From Lentzea nigeriaca (GTDB taxonomy: Bacteria > Actinomycetota > Actinomycetes > Mycobacteriales > Pseudonocardiaceae), in assembly GCF_016907955.1 (NCBI RefSeq), contig NZ_JAFBCX010000002.1:891220-955219 (forward strand): a DNA stretch of 64,000 nucleotides. Reading direction: 5' to 3'. The position numbers were made by a program, and so were the translations under genes. The notes beneath the pieces were generated by a model that was given only the letters and a program-made list of their open reading frames with translations, did not search any database and was not told where the DNA came from. Below, one piece after another: positions 37,151 through 48,470 of this stretch. Numbering within the stretch: the first letter of the stretch is position 1; the number at the start of each line of letters is the position of its first letter.

Positions 37151-38391
37151 GCGGGTTTTCGCGGCGGAGGCTGCTGGGCTACGCGGGGGCGGGAGTGGCG
37201 CTCGCGGGTGCCGGCGCCACGGCAGGGGTGCTCGCGACCAAGGAGTCTCCCGAGGTCGAGAACGTCGCCGCGGCCAAGGTGCCGTTCCGGGGTGACGTGC
37301 AGGCGGGCATCATCACGCCCGCGCAGGACCACATGCACTTCGTGGCGCTGGACGTGAAGACGACCAGCCGGGACGAGCTGATCGACCTGCTCAAGCAGTG
37401 GACGGTGGCCGCGGAACGGATGACCGCAGGTCAGGAAGCCGCGGAGAACGGTGCGGTCGGTGGCAACGCCGAGGCGCCGCCCAAGGACACCGGCGAGGCG
37501 CTCGACCTGCCCGCGTCCGCGCTGACGATCACGATCGGCTTCGGGCCGTCGTTGTTCGACGACAGGTTCGGACTGAAGGACAAGCGGCCGGCCGGGCTGA
37601 TCGACCTGCCGCGCTTCCCGCAGGACGACCTGGATCCCGCGCGCAGCAACGGCGACATCTGCATCCAGGCCTGCGCGAACGACCCGCAGGTCGCCGTGCA
37701 CGCGATCCGCAACCTGGTCCGCATCGGCTTCGGCCGGGTCGCGGTCCGCTGGTCGCAGCTCGGGTTCGGCCGAACGTCGTCGACCACGCGCTCGCAGGCG
37801 ACGCCGCGCAACATGTTCGGGTTCAAGGACGGCACGCGTAACATCAAGGCCGAGGACACCGAGCTGCTCAAGGAGCACGTCTGGGTCACGAAGGAGGACG
37901 GGCCGGACTGGCTCGTCGGCGGCACGTACCTGGTGACGCGCCGGATCCGCATGCACATCGAGATCTGGGACCGCACGTCGCTCTCCGAGCAGGAGCAGAT
38001 CATCGGCCGCACCAAGGGCGAGGGCGCGCCGCTCGGGCAGCAGAAGGAGTTCGACGAGCCCGACCTGCACGTCAGGGGCGCCGGTGGGGTTCCGCTGATC
38101 GGCGAGGTCTCGCACATCCGGCTCGCGTCGCCGGAGTCGTTGAACGGGGCGAGGATCCTGCGCCGCGGCTACAACTTCACCGACGGCTCCGACGGCCTCG
38201 GCCACCTCGACGCGGGCCTGTTCTTCGTGGCGTTCAACCGCGACTCGCGCAAGCAGTACGTGCCGATGCAGCAGGCTCTGTCCACTAAGGACGAGATGAT
38301 GGAGTACGTCGAGCACACGAGCTCTGGGCACTTCGCGGTGCCGCCGGGAGTGAAGGAGGGAGGGTTCTGGGGCGACACCCTCTTCCGGTGA
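37147..38391 (+). CDS. efeB: Dye-decolorising peroxidase EfeB
   Basis: 414 residues, haem peroxidase with a Tat signal peptide (SRRRLLGYAGAGVALAGAG), exported folded. The DyP motif GFKDGTRN (GxxDG) is intact; MHIEIWDRTSLSEQEQIIGR and HLDAGLFFVAFNRDSRKQY are typical of EfeB. In the EfeUOB system it oxidises ferrous iron or takes iron from haem, depending on the author. GTG 37147 overlaps the efeO stop. It ends directly against the convergent TPR gene. Confidence 0.94.
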   Translation: MSGFSRRRLLGYAGAGVALAGAGATAGVLATKESPEVENVAAAKVPFRGDVQAGIITPAQDHMHFVALDVKTTSRDELIDLLKQWTVAAERMTAGQEAAENGAVGGNAEAPPKDTGEALDLPASALTITIGFGPSLFDDRFGLKDKRPAGLIDLPRFPQDDLDPARSNGDICIQACANDPQVAVHAIRNLVRIGFGRVAVRWSQLGFGRTSSTTRSQATPRNMFGFKDGTRNIKAEDTELLKEHVWVTKEDGPDWLVGGTYLVTRRIRMHIEIWDRTSLSEQEQIIGRTKGEGAPLGQQKEFDEPDLHVRGAGGVPLIGEVSHIRLASPESLNGARILRRGYNFTDGSDGLGHLDAGLFFVAFNRDSRKQYVPMQQALSTKDEMMEYVEHTSSGHFAVPPGVKEGGFWGDTLFR

Positions 38392-38763
38392 TCAGTTCCC
38401 CAGAGCCATCCGGGCTTTGACCTCGCCGAGCGCTTCCTGGTATTCAGGTGACGGGTTCATCGCGACCGCCATCCGCAACTGGGCGAGCGCCTCGGCGAGG
38501 CGCCCGAGCCGCTGCAGCGTCTTGCCGAGCGCGAACCGCGCGTAGTGGTCGCTCGGATCCAGGTCGAGCACCTTCCGAAACGCCGTCTCAGCCCGGCCCA
38601 GCTGCGCGGATCCGAGATAGGCCCGGCCGGCGAGCAGCTGCACGGACGGCGCCTCCCCGGCCTCGTCCAGCACCTGCTGTAGTTCGCGCAGCGCGTCGAG
38701 AGGCCGACGCTGTGCGAGCAACGCCTCCGCCTTCCGGAACGCTTCGAAGGTGCTGTCCGTCAT
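38392..38763 (-). CDS. Small TPR-repeat protein
   Basis: 123 residues from ATG 38763 (a start 18 bases upstream is possible). About three tetratricopeptide repeats: AFRKAEALLAQRRPLDALRE, RAETAFRKVLDLDPSDHYAR, GRLAEALAQLRMAVAMNPSP. Soluble; probably a protein-protein adaptor. Partner unknown. It follows the EamA gene closely on the same strand. Confidence 0.85.
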   Translation of the reverse strand: MTDSTFEAFRKAEALLAQRRPLDALRELQQVLDEAGEAPSVQLLAGRAYLGSAQLGRAETAFRKVLDLDPSDHYARFALGKTLQRLGRLAEALAQLRMAVAMNPSPEYQEALGEVKARMALGN

Positions 38764-38773
38764 TCGATCAACG

Positions 38774-39667
38774 TTACCCACCGATCGTGCGTTCTTCGAC
38801 TGCCGTCCGGGCGACAGAACTCTTTGGGGTGGCCGTCCCGAGCCAGCAGGCCCCGAACCCGAGCACCAGCCCGGCCATCACCCCGGCCGTCGGTACCTGC
38901 CCCAGCAACGGCCAGGCGATCAACGCCGTGACCGATGGCACCACAGAGGACAGCGTCGTCATCGCCGCCGCACCCCCGTTGCGCACGCCGACCAGGAACA
39001 GTGACGCCCCGCCCATCGAGTTCACCAGCACCAGGAACGTGACGGTCAGCCAGAACTGCCGCCAGTCCGTGACCCCGGCGCTCTCGGTCAGCGCCAGCAG
39101 CCCGACCACGGGCACCGACACGGCGTGCTGCACGGCGTTGCCGCTGCGGAAGTCCGTGTCCCGGCAGAACTTCTGCTGGTAGACGCCACCCGCGACGAAC
39201 CCCAGCATGCCCAGCACGGTGAACACCGCGCCGGATCCGAACGATCCCAGCCGGTCCCACAACGCGGCCAGCACGGCGGCGACCCCGAGCCCCAGGCCCG
39301 CGACCTGCTTCAGTCCAATTCGGACACGGAAGACGTAAGCAGCCACGACGGCCGTGAGCACCGGCGTGCACGAGATCACCAACGCCGTGACCGACGCCGG
39401 CACCCCCAGCCGCAGCCCGAGGTAGACGCCGGAGAACTGGCACGCCTGCACCAGCAACCCAGCCACGCACGTGTGCGCGAGCGCCCGGCCACGAGGCCAG
39501 TTTGCGCTCGTCACCAGCGCCACGAGAGCCATGAGCGTTGCCGCGAGGGCGAAGCGGATGGTCGTCATCAGGAACGGCGGAGCCACGGCCACGGCGAGCG
39601 CGCCGACCGGATAACCGGAGGCCCACACCAGCACAGTGCCCGCCGCGAAGCCGGGTTTGATCCGCAC
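38774..39667 (-). CDS. EamA/DMT superfamily transporter
   Basis: 297 residues with about ten hydrophobic segments in two EamA halves (for example FAAGTVLVWASGYPVGALAV and VASSVVPS-like LSSVVPSVTALIAWPLLGQ in the second half). Such proteins export amino acids or other metabolites. GTG 39667 is the start. Fifty bases separate it from the aminotransferase gene upstream, so they may share a transcript, suggesting an amino acid-related substrate (inference). Confidence 0.88.
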   Translation of the reverse strand: MRIKPGFAAGTVLVWASGYPVGALAVAVAPPFLMTTIRFALAATLMALVALVTSANWPRGRALAHTCVAGLLVQACQFSGVYLGLRLGVPASVTALVISCTPVLTAVVAAYVFRVRIGLKQVAGLGLGVAAVLAALWDRLGSFGSGAVFTVLGMLGFVAGGVYQQKFCRDTDFRSGNAVQHAVSVPVVGLLALTESAGVTDWRQFWLTVTFLVLVNSMGGASLFLVGVRNGGAAAMTTLSSVVPSVTALIAWPLLGQVPTAGVMAGLVLGFGACWLGTATPKSSVARTAVEERTIGG

Positions 39668-39717
39668 GGCACCAGCACTACCAGCCGGTGCCGCGCGGCA
39701 CGAGGTCTCGTTCCGCT

Positions 39718-40836
39718 CTACAGCACCGACGCCATCCTGCGGACCGCCTCGGTGATGATCTCCGGCGAGGTGGCGAGGTTCATCCGCACGAACCCCTCGC
39801 CGCCGGTGCCGAACGGAATCCCGGAGTTGAGCGCGACCCTGCCCCGCTGTAGGAAGACCTTGCCGGGATCGTCGCCGAGACCCAGTTCACGGCAGTCCAG
39901 CCAGGCGAGGTAGGTGCCCTGAGCAGGCGCGTACCGAACAGCCGGGAGGTGCTCGGCCAGCAGATCCGCGAGCAGCCGCCGGTTCTCGTCGAGCCCGTTG
40001 AGCAACGCGTCCAGCCAGTCGCCGCAGTCCCGGTACGCCGCGGTGTGGGCGAGGATGCCGACATGGCTGGGCCCGTGGCTCACCTCCTCCGGCAGTCGCG
40101 CGAGATCGTCGGCGGCCGCGGGCCCGGCGATCGCCAGCGCGGCCTTGAGCCCGGCGAGGTTCCAGGCCTTCGAGGCCGACATCAACGACAGCCCGTCGTC
40201 CGCAACGCTCAGGTACGGCACGAACTCCGCGGTCGTGAGCGGCGCGTGGATCTCGTCGGCCACCACCCGCACACCGTGCTGGCGTGCGAGTGCTGCGACT
40301 TCCGCGAGCTCAGCCTCGGTGTGCACGGTGCCGGTCGGGTTGTGCGGGCTGCACAGCAGGTAGACCGCGCCCTCACCGGCCCTCGTGAACGCCTGTCGCA
40401 ACGCCTCGAAGTCGATCCGCCAGGTCTCGCTGAGCGGCGCCTCGACGACGGTCCGCCCCAGCGACTCGATGAACTGGTAGAAGGGCGGATACACCGGGCA
40501 GTTGACCACGACGGGCGCGTCCCGGTGTGAGACCAGGCGGAACATCTCGACGACGCCGAGCATCACGTCCGGCACGATCGCGGTGCGTTCCACCGCCGGT
40601 GTCCAGTCCCAGCGCTTGGTGGCGAACTCGGCGAGCGCCTCCGCGTAGGCCGTTCCGCTGGGGTAGCCGGTGTCGCCGATCGCCACCGCGTCGGTGATGG
40701 CCCGCGCGACCGGTTCGGCGAGCGGGACGTCCATCTCGGCGACCCACACCGGCAGCACGTCCTCGGGGTAGTACCGCCACTTCATGCTCGTGCGTCGCCT
40801 CAGCTGATCCAGGGTGAGCTGACGTAACGGGTTCAT
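39718..40836 (-). CDS. PatB/MalY-type PLP-dependent aminotransferase (C-S lyase)
   Basis: 372 residues from ATG 40836 ([20 protein letters not shown]). Fold-type I PLP enzyme: [16 protein letters not shown] and IGDTGYPSG are typical of the PatB/MalY subgroup, [13 protein letters not shown] is the conserved aminotransferase loop, [11 protein letters not shown] the PLP-binding Asp region, and [14 protein letters not shown] carries the PLP-binding lysine. Members are cystathionine beta-lyases or aminotransferases. The Lrp-type regulator lies divergently, and an EamA exporter follows, so it probably belongs to an amino acid metabolism unit. Confidence 0.9.
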   Translation of the reverse strand: MNPLRQLTLDQLRRRTSMKWRYYPEDVLPVWVAEMDVPLAEPVARAITDAVAIGDTGYPSGTAYAEALAEFATKRWDWTPAVERTAIVPDVMLGVVEMFRLVSHRDAPVVVNCPVYPPFYQFIESLGRTVVEAPLSETWRIDFEALRQAFTRAGEGAVYLLCSPHNPTGTVHTEAELAEVAALARQHGVRVVADEIHAPLTTAEFVPYLSVADDGLSLMSASKAWNLAGLKAALAIAGPAAADDLARLPEEVSHGPSHVGILAHTAAYRDCGDWLDALLNGLDENRRLLADLLAEHLPAVRYAPAQGTYLAWLDCRELGLGDDPGKVFLQRGRVALNSGIPFGTGGEGFVRMNLATSPEIITEAVRRMASVL

Positions 40837-40918
40837 ACCCGCAAAGCTAGGAGAGTCGGCGGAGAAAGTGTTTGCCTTCTTTGCTGCTCGGAGGCCGTCG
40901 GAGCGCGAGAATCCAGGC
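40837..40918. promoter_or_regulatory. Divergent promoter region, patB-like/lrp
   Basis: 82 bases between two divergent starts; the centre (about 40860-40885) is A/T-richer and has AAAGTGTTTGCCTTCTTT, an AAAG/CTTT inverted repeat of the kind Lrp proteins favour. Site assignment is a guess. Confidence 0.35.
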
Positions 40919-41368
40919 ATGGACGCTCTGGACCGCAAAATTCTTGCCGAGGTGCAGGCGGACGGCCGGCTGACCATCACCGAGCTGGCCGACCGGGTGC
41001 AGCTGAGCATCTCCCGCTGCCAGCGCCGGTTGCGCGACCTGGAACGGGCGGGCGTGATCCGCGGCTACCGCGCTGTCGTGGACGCCGCCGCACTCGGGTT
41101 CGGGTTCGAGGCGCTGGTCTTCGCCAAGCTGAGGCTGGACACGATGGCCGACTTCGACCGCGCGCTGGCCGAGGTGCCGAACGTGGTGGAGGCGCAGCGG
41201 TTGTTCGGCAGCCCCGACTACCTGCTGCGGGTGGTCACCGCTGATCTGGCGTCGTACCAGCGGTTGTACGAGGAGACGTTGGCGAAGCTGCCTGGGGTGC
41301 GCGGGCTGACGTCGACGATCGTGATGAAGCAGGTGATCGAGCCACGGCCGTTGCCGACGCAGCCGTGA
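40919..41368 (+). CDS. Lrp/AsnC family regulator
   Basis: 149 residues from ATG 40919. N-terminal winged helix [20 protein letters not shown] then [21 protein letters not shown]-terminal RAM ligand domain ([40 protein letters not shown]). Binds amino acids and DNA as an oligomer. Divergent to the PatB-like gene, its probable target. Confidence 0.92.
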   Translation: MDALDRKILAEVQADGRLTITELADRVQLSISRCQRRLRDLERAGVIRGYRAVVDAAALGFGFEALVFAKLRLDTMADFDRALAEVPNVVEAQRLFGSPDYLLRVVTADLASYQRLYEETLAKLPGVRGLTSTIVMKQVIEPRPLPTQP

Positions 41369-41378
41369 CGCGACGGGC

Positions 41379-41605
41379 CTACCAGCCGAGAACCTCGCCG
41401 TACGCAGTTCGGACCGCGTCCAGGCATCGTTGCGGCTCGGGAAGTTCACGGGTCTGGTGTGCCAGCTGCGACCGCCACTCGAGTCCGGCGGGGTCGAGGC
41501 GAATTCGTACTTCTGCACCGAGGCGCCCGTTGCTTCGCGGACGAGGTCGGCCGCCTCCTGTGTCAACGCATGCGCAGCCCTGTGGTGGATGAACGGAACC
41601 TTCAT
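41379..41605 (-). pseudogene. Frameshifted small gene, function unknown
   Basis: Two minus-strand frames each look protein-like only in part. From ATG 41605 the first frame gives MKVPFIHHRAAHALTQEAAD then LVREATGAS; after about 41515 the other frame takes over with AEVRIRLDPAGLEWRSQLAH, then QTRELPEPQRCLDAVRTAYG and stop at 41379. A one-base shift joins them. No family recognised. The first codons lie in the inverted-repeat element at 41581, so the original N-terminus may have been replaced. Confidence 0.4.
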
Positions 41606-41655
41606 CCACCACAGGTCCAGGGCTCCGGCAAAGTCGTCCTGCCTGGCAGGGCGCC

Positions 41656-41703
41656 TGCAAGTACCACCAACTCTTGATCAAATCGCCGCTGACTGCACCC
41701 AAC
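41656..41703 (+). repeat. Dispersed 48-nt repeat R2
   Basis: Left inner arm of the inverted-repeat element; 37 of 48 positions equal to R1 at 34164 and 36 of 48 equal to R3 by my count. Confidence 0.65.
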
Positions 41704-41765
41704 TGGTTCGATGTCCTGCGAATCGGCTTGGTCGCTGGCGCGGCCGTACGGCGCCCCGCGGGCCG

Positions 41766-41813
41766 GTTGGTAGTAGAAAGACGCAGGTTGATCTTGAGTT
41801 GGTGGTACTTGCA
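41766..41813 (-). repeat. Dispersed 48-nt repeat R3
   Basis: Right inner arm of the inverted-repeat element. On the minus strand an open frame from ATG 41903 runs in phase through the outer arm and R3 (MKSPFIHSRCRVPAKS ... CKYHQLKINLRLSTTN); the left side has lost this phase. Confidence 0.65.
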
Positions 41814-41934
41814 AACGCCATCAGTGCAGGCCCGGCGGTCACCTGCCGACTTTGCCGGGACCCTGCACCTGGAGTGGATGAAGGGGCTCTTCATCGCGGG
41901 AAGCGGGGAATGCTCGCGGGCGTTGTGCTGTTGC

Positions 41935-43473
41935 ATGAGCCTGCGCTTCTCACTGATGGGTCCGGTACGAGCCTGGCGAGACGACGAGGAGATCGAACTG
42001 GGGCCGCGCCAGCAACGCGCGGTGCTGGCGGCGTTGCTGCTGAACAACGGCATCCGGCTGAGCAACGAGCAGCTGATCGGCATGGTCTGGGACGACCCGA
42101 CGCCGAGTGCGGTCATGGCGCTCAGGACTTACATGTACAAGATTCGCAAGGCCCTGCCGGAGCTGGACCTCAAGTCCAAGGACGGCGGGTACACGGTCAG
42201 GGCCGAGATCGTCGACGACTGCCGCGGCGAGCCCTTGGAGGGGCTCCAAGGTTCGTACTTCGACGCGCATCGGGTGCGGCTCGGCGAGTACCGGCTCAAG
42301 GCTCGCGAGGACTGGCTGGAACGGGAGCTGAACGTCCTGGAGTTGCAGAAACACGTTGCGGCGTATCCACTTCGCGAGCGGCCTCGGGCGCTGTTGATGT
42401 ACGCGCTCTTCCGGGAGGGCAGGCAGGCGGAGGCGTTGGACCACTTCCATCAGGCGCGCGCTCTGCTGAACGAGGAGCTCGGCATCGAACCGGGGCCCGA
42501 GCTGCGCAAGGTGCACGCGCAGATCCTCAAGGGCGACCTCCGCCTGCCTCACCGGCCCGAGCAGCTGCCGCCGGACCTCGCCGACTTCACCGGCCGTGAC
42601 GCCGAGATCGCGCGGATTCTCGACGTGCTGCCCGGCACGGTGGGCATCACCGGGATGCGCGGCAGCGGCAAGACCGCGCTGGCCACGAGGATCGGGCACC
42701 TGGCGAAGAAGCGGTTTCCGGACGGCCAGATCTTCGTGCGCTCCCAGGACGTCGCCAACGAACTGCTGCGCGCGGTCGGCGTCGAGAACCCCAGCGGCGA
42801 CAAGGCCGCGCTCTGGCGGGAGAAGGCGCGCGGCAAGCGGTTCCTGATCGTCATCGACGACGTGCGGGACGCGGCGTCGGTCAAGGATCTCGTCACGCCC
42901 GGTTCGGCGCTGGTCCTCACGAGCGTCCGGCAGTTGAACGAGCTGCCGGGGGTGACGTGGGTGAAGATCGCCGGGCTGACCGAGCAGGCGGCGCGGGAGT
43001 TCTTCCGCAAGGTCCTCGGGGCGGAGCGGTTCGACGCGGAACCCGAGAACGCCGAGGTGCTGCTCGGGCGTGTTTCGCGGCTGCCGAACCCCATCCGCGT
43101 GATCGGCGGCAAGCTCCGCGCGCGGCAGCACTGGACGATCGGGATGCTGCTGGAGCAGATGGAGCGGGAGACCAGGCTCGGCAACGCGGTCCCCGTCGAC
43201 TGCGCCGCGACGCTCGCCCCGTTGATCAGGGCGGAGCAGGACCTGTCCGACGACGAACGCCACGTGCTCGCGTGCTTCGCCCGGCGGGACACCGACGTGA
43301 TCGACATCCACGAGGCCGCGGAGATGTCGGGGGCCGAACCCGGTGCGATCGAGATGGTGCTGGAGTCGCTCGCGGACGTTCACCTGATCGAACCGCTCGT
43401 GCTCGGCCGCTATCGGCTGCCGCAGTTCGTGCGCATCTACTTCGGCATCCGCTCACCGGTGCTGACCAGCTGA
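41935..43473 (+). CDS. SARP-like regulator with BTAD and NB-ARC ATPase domains
   Basis: 512 residues from ATG 41935 (MSLRFSLMGPVRAWRDDEEI). N-terminal OmpR-type winged helix (LGPRQQRAVLAALLLNNG ... ALRTYMYKIRKAL), then a bacterial transcriptional activation domain with helical repeats (ALDHFHQARALLNEELGIEP), then an NB-ARC-type ATPase with Walker A GMRGSGKTAL near 240 and Walker B FLIVIDDVRD. No C-terminal TPR array, so it is a short member of the AfsR class. Such proteins activate specialised metabolism or development; no biosynthetic cluster is seen in the window. No Shine-Dalgarno is visible; the open frame continues upstream into the repeat element and is rejected. Confidence 0.88.
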   Translation: MSLRFSLMGPVRAWRDDEEIELGPRQQRAVLAALLLNNGIRLSNEQLIGMVWDDPTPSAVMALRTYMYKIRKALPELDLKSKDGGYTVRAEIVDDCRGEPLEGLQGSYFDAHRVRLGEYRLKAREDWLERELNVLELQKHVAAYPLRERPRALLMYALFREGRQAEALDHFHQARALLNEELGIEPGPELRKVHAQILKGDLRLPHRPEQLPPDLADFTGRDAEIARILDVLPGTVGITGMRGSGKTALATRIGHLAKKRFPDGQIFVRSQDVANELLRAVGVENPSGDKAALWREKARGKRFLIVIDDVRDAASVKDLVTPGSALVLTSVRQLNELPGVTWVKIAGLTEQAAREFFRKVLGAERFDAEPENAEVLLGRVSRLPNPIRVIGGKLRARQHWTIGMLLEQMERETRLGNAVPVDCAATLAPLIRAEQDLSDDERHVLACFARRDTDVIDIHEAAEMSGAEPGAIEMVLESLADVHLIEPLVLGRYRLPQFVRIYFGIRSPVLTS

Positions 43474-43517
43474 TTCACTCCGCGTTTACGGTCTGACGAC
43501 GGGTCGGCGGAACCGTC

Positions 43518-44216
43518 ATGGCCATGGAACTGCAGGGACAACGAGCACTCGTCACCGGCGCTACCTCCGGCATCGGCCGTGCGGTGGCTCGGAAACTGAC
43601 CGAGGCGGGCGCGACCGTCATCACCACGGGGCGGCGCGCGGTCGGCGGCACGCAGCACATCGTCGCGGACCTCGGCGACCTCGACGACGTACGCAGGCTC
43701 GCCGACGAGGTCGGCGAGGTCGACGTGCTGGTCAACAACGCGGGCATCTTCCCGTTCGGGCCGACGCTCGAGCAGGACGTCGAGACCTACGAGCAGGTCT
43801 TCAACGTCAACGTGCGCGGGCCGTACTTGCTCACCGCCGCGCTGCTGCCGAAGATGATCGCGAAGGGCGGCGGCAGCATCATCAACATCTCGTCCGTGAC
43901 CGCGCGGACGGGCACGCCGATCATGTCTGTCTACGGCGCGTCGAAGGCCGCGCTGGACTCGTTGACGCTGAGCTGGGCCGTCGAGTTCGGTGGCAACGGC
44001 ATCCGGGTCAACTCCGTCGCGCCCGGCCTCACCCGCACGGAGAAGGTCGAGGAGAATCTCGGCGACGCCATCGAGCGCATCGTGGCGCCGACCCCGCTCG
44101 GCCGCGCGGCCGAGCCGGAGGAGATCGCGGAGGCCGTGCTGTTCCTGGCCTCGCCCCGGTCGAGCTTCCTCACCGGGTCGATCGTGACCGCGGACGGCGG
44201 TGCCATCGCGACCTGA
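43518..44216 (+). CDS. Short-chain dehydrogenase/reductase, copy 1
   Basis: 232 residues. NAD(P)-binding TGATSGIG, NNAG motif in VDVLVNNAGIFPFG, catalytic Ser in NISSVTA, and YGASK (Y-x-x-x-K). The residue after the second strand, TGRRA, favours NADP(H). Start ATG 43518, or 43524. Substrate unknown. It is a paralogue of the next gene, with the same NNAGIFPF and EEIAEAVLFLAS segments. Confidence 0.92.
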   Translation: MAMELQGQRALVTGATSGIGRAVARKLTEAGATVITTGRRAVGGTQHIVADLGDLDDVRRLADEVGEVDVLVNNAGIFPFGPTLEQDVETYEQVFNVNVRGPYLLTAALLPKMIAKGGGSIINISSVTARTGTPIMSVYGASKAALDSLTLSWAVEFGGNGIRVNSVAPGLTRTEKVEENLGDAIERIVAPTPLGRAAEPEEIAEAVLFLASPRSSFLTGSIVTADGGAIAT

Positions 44217-44220
44217 ACTG

Positions 44221-44266
44221 GGCATATATCTGGAATTTATGCCGAAATGATCTGGCGGGGCCAGAT
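44221..44266 (+). promoter_or_regulatory. Two palindromes between the SDR genes
   Basis: GGCATA (44221-44226) with TATGCC (44238-44243), and ATCTGGC (44250-44256) with GCCAGAT (44260-44266) around a GGG loop. The A/T-rich first part is unusual here. These may be operator sites or a promoter for the second SDR gene; the ATG is nine bases after the second palindrome. Confidence 0.5.
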
Positions 44267-44274
44267 TCGTAGGC

Positions 44275-45009
44275 ATGCGAACTTTGGAGAACAAGAAGGC
44301 GCTCGTCACCGGTGCCACGTCGGGAATCGGCCGCGCGATCGCGGTGAAGCTCGCCGAGGAAGGCGCGACGGTCTACTTCACCGGCCGTCGCGCCGAGCTC
44401 GGCAAGGAGACCGTCGAGCTCATCGAGAAGGCCGGCGGAACGGGCCACTTCATCGTCTCGGACATCGCGAGCATCGACGACGTCCGCAGGCTCGCCGCGG
44501 AGGTCGGCGACGTGGACGTGCTCGTGAACAACGCGGGCATCTTCCCGTTCTCGACGACGCCTGAGCAGTCGCTCGAGGACTACGAGCGGGTGTTCGACGT
44601 CAACGTGCGCGGCACCTACTTCCTCACCGCGGCCCTCGCCCCGGCGATGGTGGCCAAGGGCAAGGGCTCGATCGTCAACGTCTCGTCGATCGCCGCGGTC
44701 GTCGGCACCCCGGTTGGCTCCGTCTACAACGCCTCCAAGGCCGCGATGGACGCGCTGACCCGTTCGTGGGCGGTGGAGTTCGGCGCGGCAGGCATCCGCG
44801 TCAACTCCGTCGCACCCGGCCCGATCCGCACGGAGATGGCCGTCACCTCGGTGGGCGAGATGTTCGACGGGTTCAGCAACAGCACACCGCTCGGCCGCGC
44901 CGGCGAGCCGGAGGAGATCGCGGAGGCCGTGCTGTTCCTCGCCTCCGACAAGTCCAGCTACGTCACCGGCGCGGTGCTCCACGCCGACGGTGGTTACGTC
45001 GCGACCTGA
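44275..45009 (+). CDS. Short-chain dehydrogenase/reductase, copy 2
   Basis: 244 residues from ATG 44275. TGATSGIG cofactor motif, TGRRAELG, VDVLVNNAGIFPFS, catalytic Ser in NVSSIAA, YNASK, and the C-terminal DGGYVAT. Tandem paralogue of copy 1. Its last 16 bases overlap the end of the convergent hydrolase gene. Substrate unknown. Confidence 0.92.
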   Translation: MRTLENKKALVTGATSGIGRAIAVKLAEEGATVYFTGRRAELGKETVELIEKAGGTGHFIVSDIASIDDVRRLAAEVGDVDVLVNNAGIFPFSTTPEQSLEDYERVFDVNVRGTYFLTAALAPAMVAKGKGSIVNVSSIAAVVGTPVGSVYNASKAAMDALTRSWAVEFGAAGIRVNSVAPGPIRTEMAVTSVGEMFDGFSNSTPLGRAGEPEEIAEAVLFLASDKSSYVTGAVLHADGGYVAT

Positions 45010-45695
45010 GCCAGCAGCGGGGAGAGGGACGAGGGCGACTCGACGTGCACGTTGTGGCCCGCGCCTGGGAACACCACCGGCTCGGGCACCAGCTCCTTCA
45101 GGTGCTCCTGAGGGCTCATCGGGTCGTTCTCTCCCGCTGCCAGCACGATCTGCGCCTGCGACGCCATGATCAGGCCGGGCATGTCAGGCCTGCCGACGCC
45201 GAAGGCCTTCATGTCCAGGCTCGGAGTCCAGCCGCCGTCCACTTCGGACACGCCGTGCTCCAGCGGCACGCCCGCCATCTTCGACGCCCGCTCGACGGCT
45301 TCTTCCTTGGTGGCGAAGACCTTGCCCGGTTTCGCGGCGAGCGCCGCGGTCTTCGCGAGCTCCTCGTCGGTCCACTGGACCTTGATGCCCACACCGATGC
45401 ACCTGGTCACGTCGACGCCGAACCACCCGCTCGCCAGCGCCAGCCCGACGACGCCACCCAGCGAGTGCCCGACGATCGTGACCGTCTCGCGCGGGATGAC
45501 CTCGGCGACGGCGGCCGCGAACGAGCCGAACGAGTAGCGCTCGATCGGGGCCGACCGGCCGTGACCAGGCAGATCCGGCACGAGCCAGCTGCCGGGCCAG
45601 CCGTCGACGACGTCCTTCCACACCTCGCCGGTCGCGCCGAGGCCGTGCAGCAACACGAGCAGCGGCCCGTTTCCACCACGTTCGACATGAAGCAC
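44994..45695 (-). CDS. Alpha/beta hydrolase
   Basis: 233 residues from GTG 45695. Oxyanion motif LLVLLHGLGATGEVW, GHGRSAP, nucleophile GHSLGG, acid in AAGENDPMSP, and histidine in PGAGHNVHVE give a complete hydrolase triad. Substrate unknown. The open frame extends far upstream over the P450 gene; the fold begins at HVERGGNGPLL, so GTG 45695 is preferred. It starts only 16 bases from the divergent P450 start and converges with SDR copy 2 at the other end. Confidence 0.88.
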   Translation of the reverse strand: MLHVERGGNGPLLVLLHGLGATGEVWKDVVDGWPGSWLVPDLPGHGRSAPIERYSFGSFAAAVAEVIPRETVTIVGHSLGGVVGLALASGWFGVDVTRCIGVGIKVQWTDEELAKTAALAAKPGKVFATKEEAVERASKMAGVPLEHGVSEVDGGWTPSLDMKAFGVGRPDMPGLIMASQAQIVLAAGENDPMSPQEHLKELVPEPVVFPGAGHNVHVESPSSLSPLLAQVAT

Positions 45696-45711
45696 GTCAG
45701 AATCCCGTTCT

Positions 45712-48458
<2,747 letters not shown>

Positions 48459-48470
48459 GAGGCTTCGGGC

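Larger units (their letters stand above)
41581..41903. repeat. Inverted-repeat element of about 320 bp, MITE-like
   Basis: The outer arms 41588-41636 and 41847-41895 are inverted copies of each other, about 85% alike by eye (both contain CCGGCAAAGTCG on their inward strand, and CTTCATCCAC). The inner arms are R2 (41656-41703) and R3 (41766-41813), inverted copies starting TGCAAGTACCACCAACTC. The centre, 41704-41765, is unique. The left end is itself a perfect 13-bp hairpin, TGTGGTGGATGAA 41581-41593 with TTCATCCACCACA 41601-41613. There is no intact transposase frame. I see no clear target duplication. It lies between lrp and the SARP-like gene and could be a non-autonomous element, a decayed duplicated gene, or a structured RNA. 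Confidence 0.55.

Noticed and set aside
41674..41934. N-terminal extension of the SARP-like regulator through the repeat element
   Set aside because: The winged-helix domain begins at ATG 41935; the upstream frame only crosses repeat arms.
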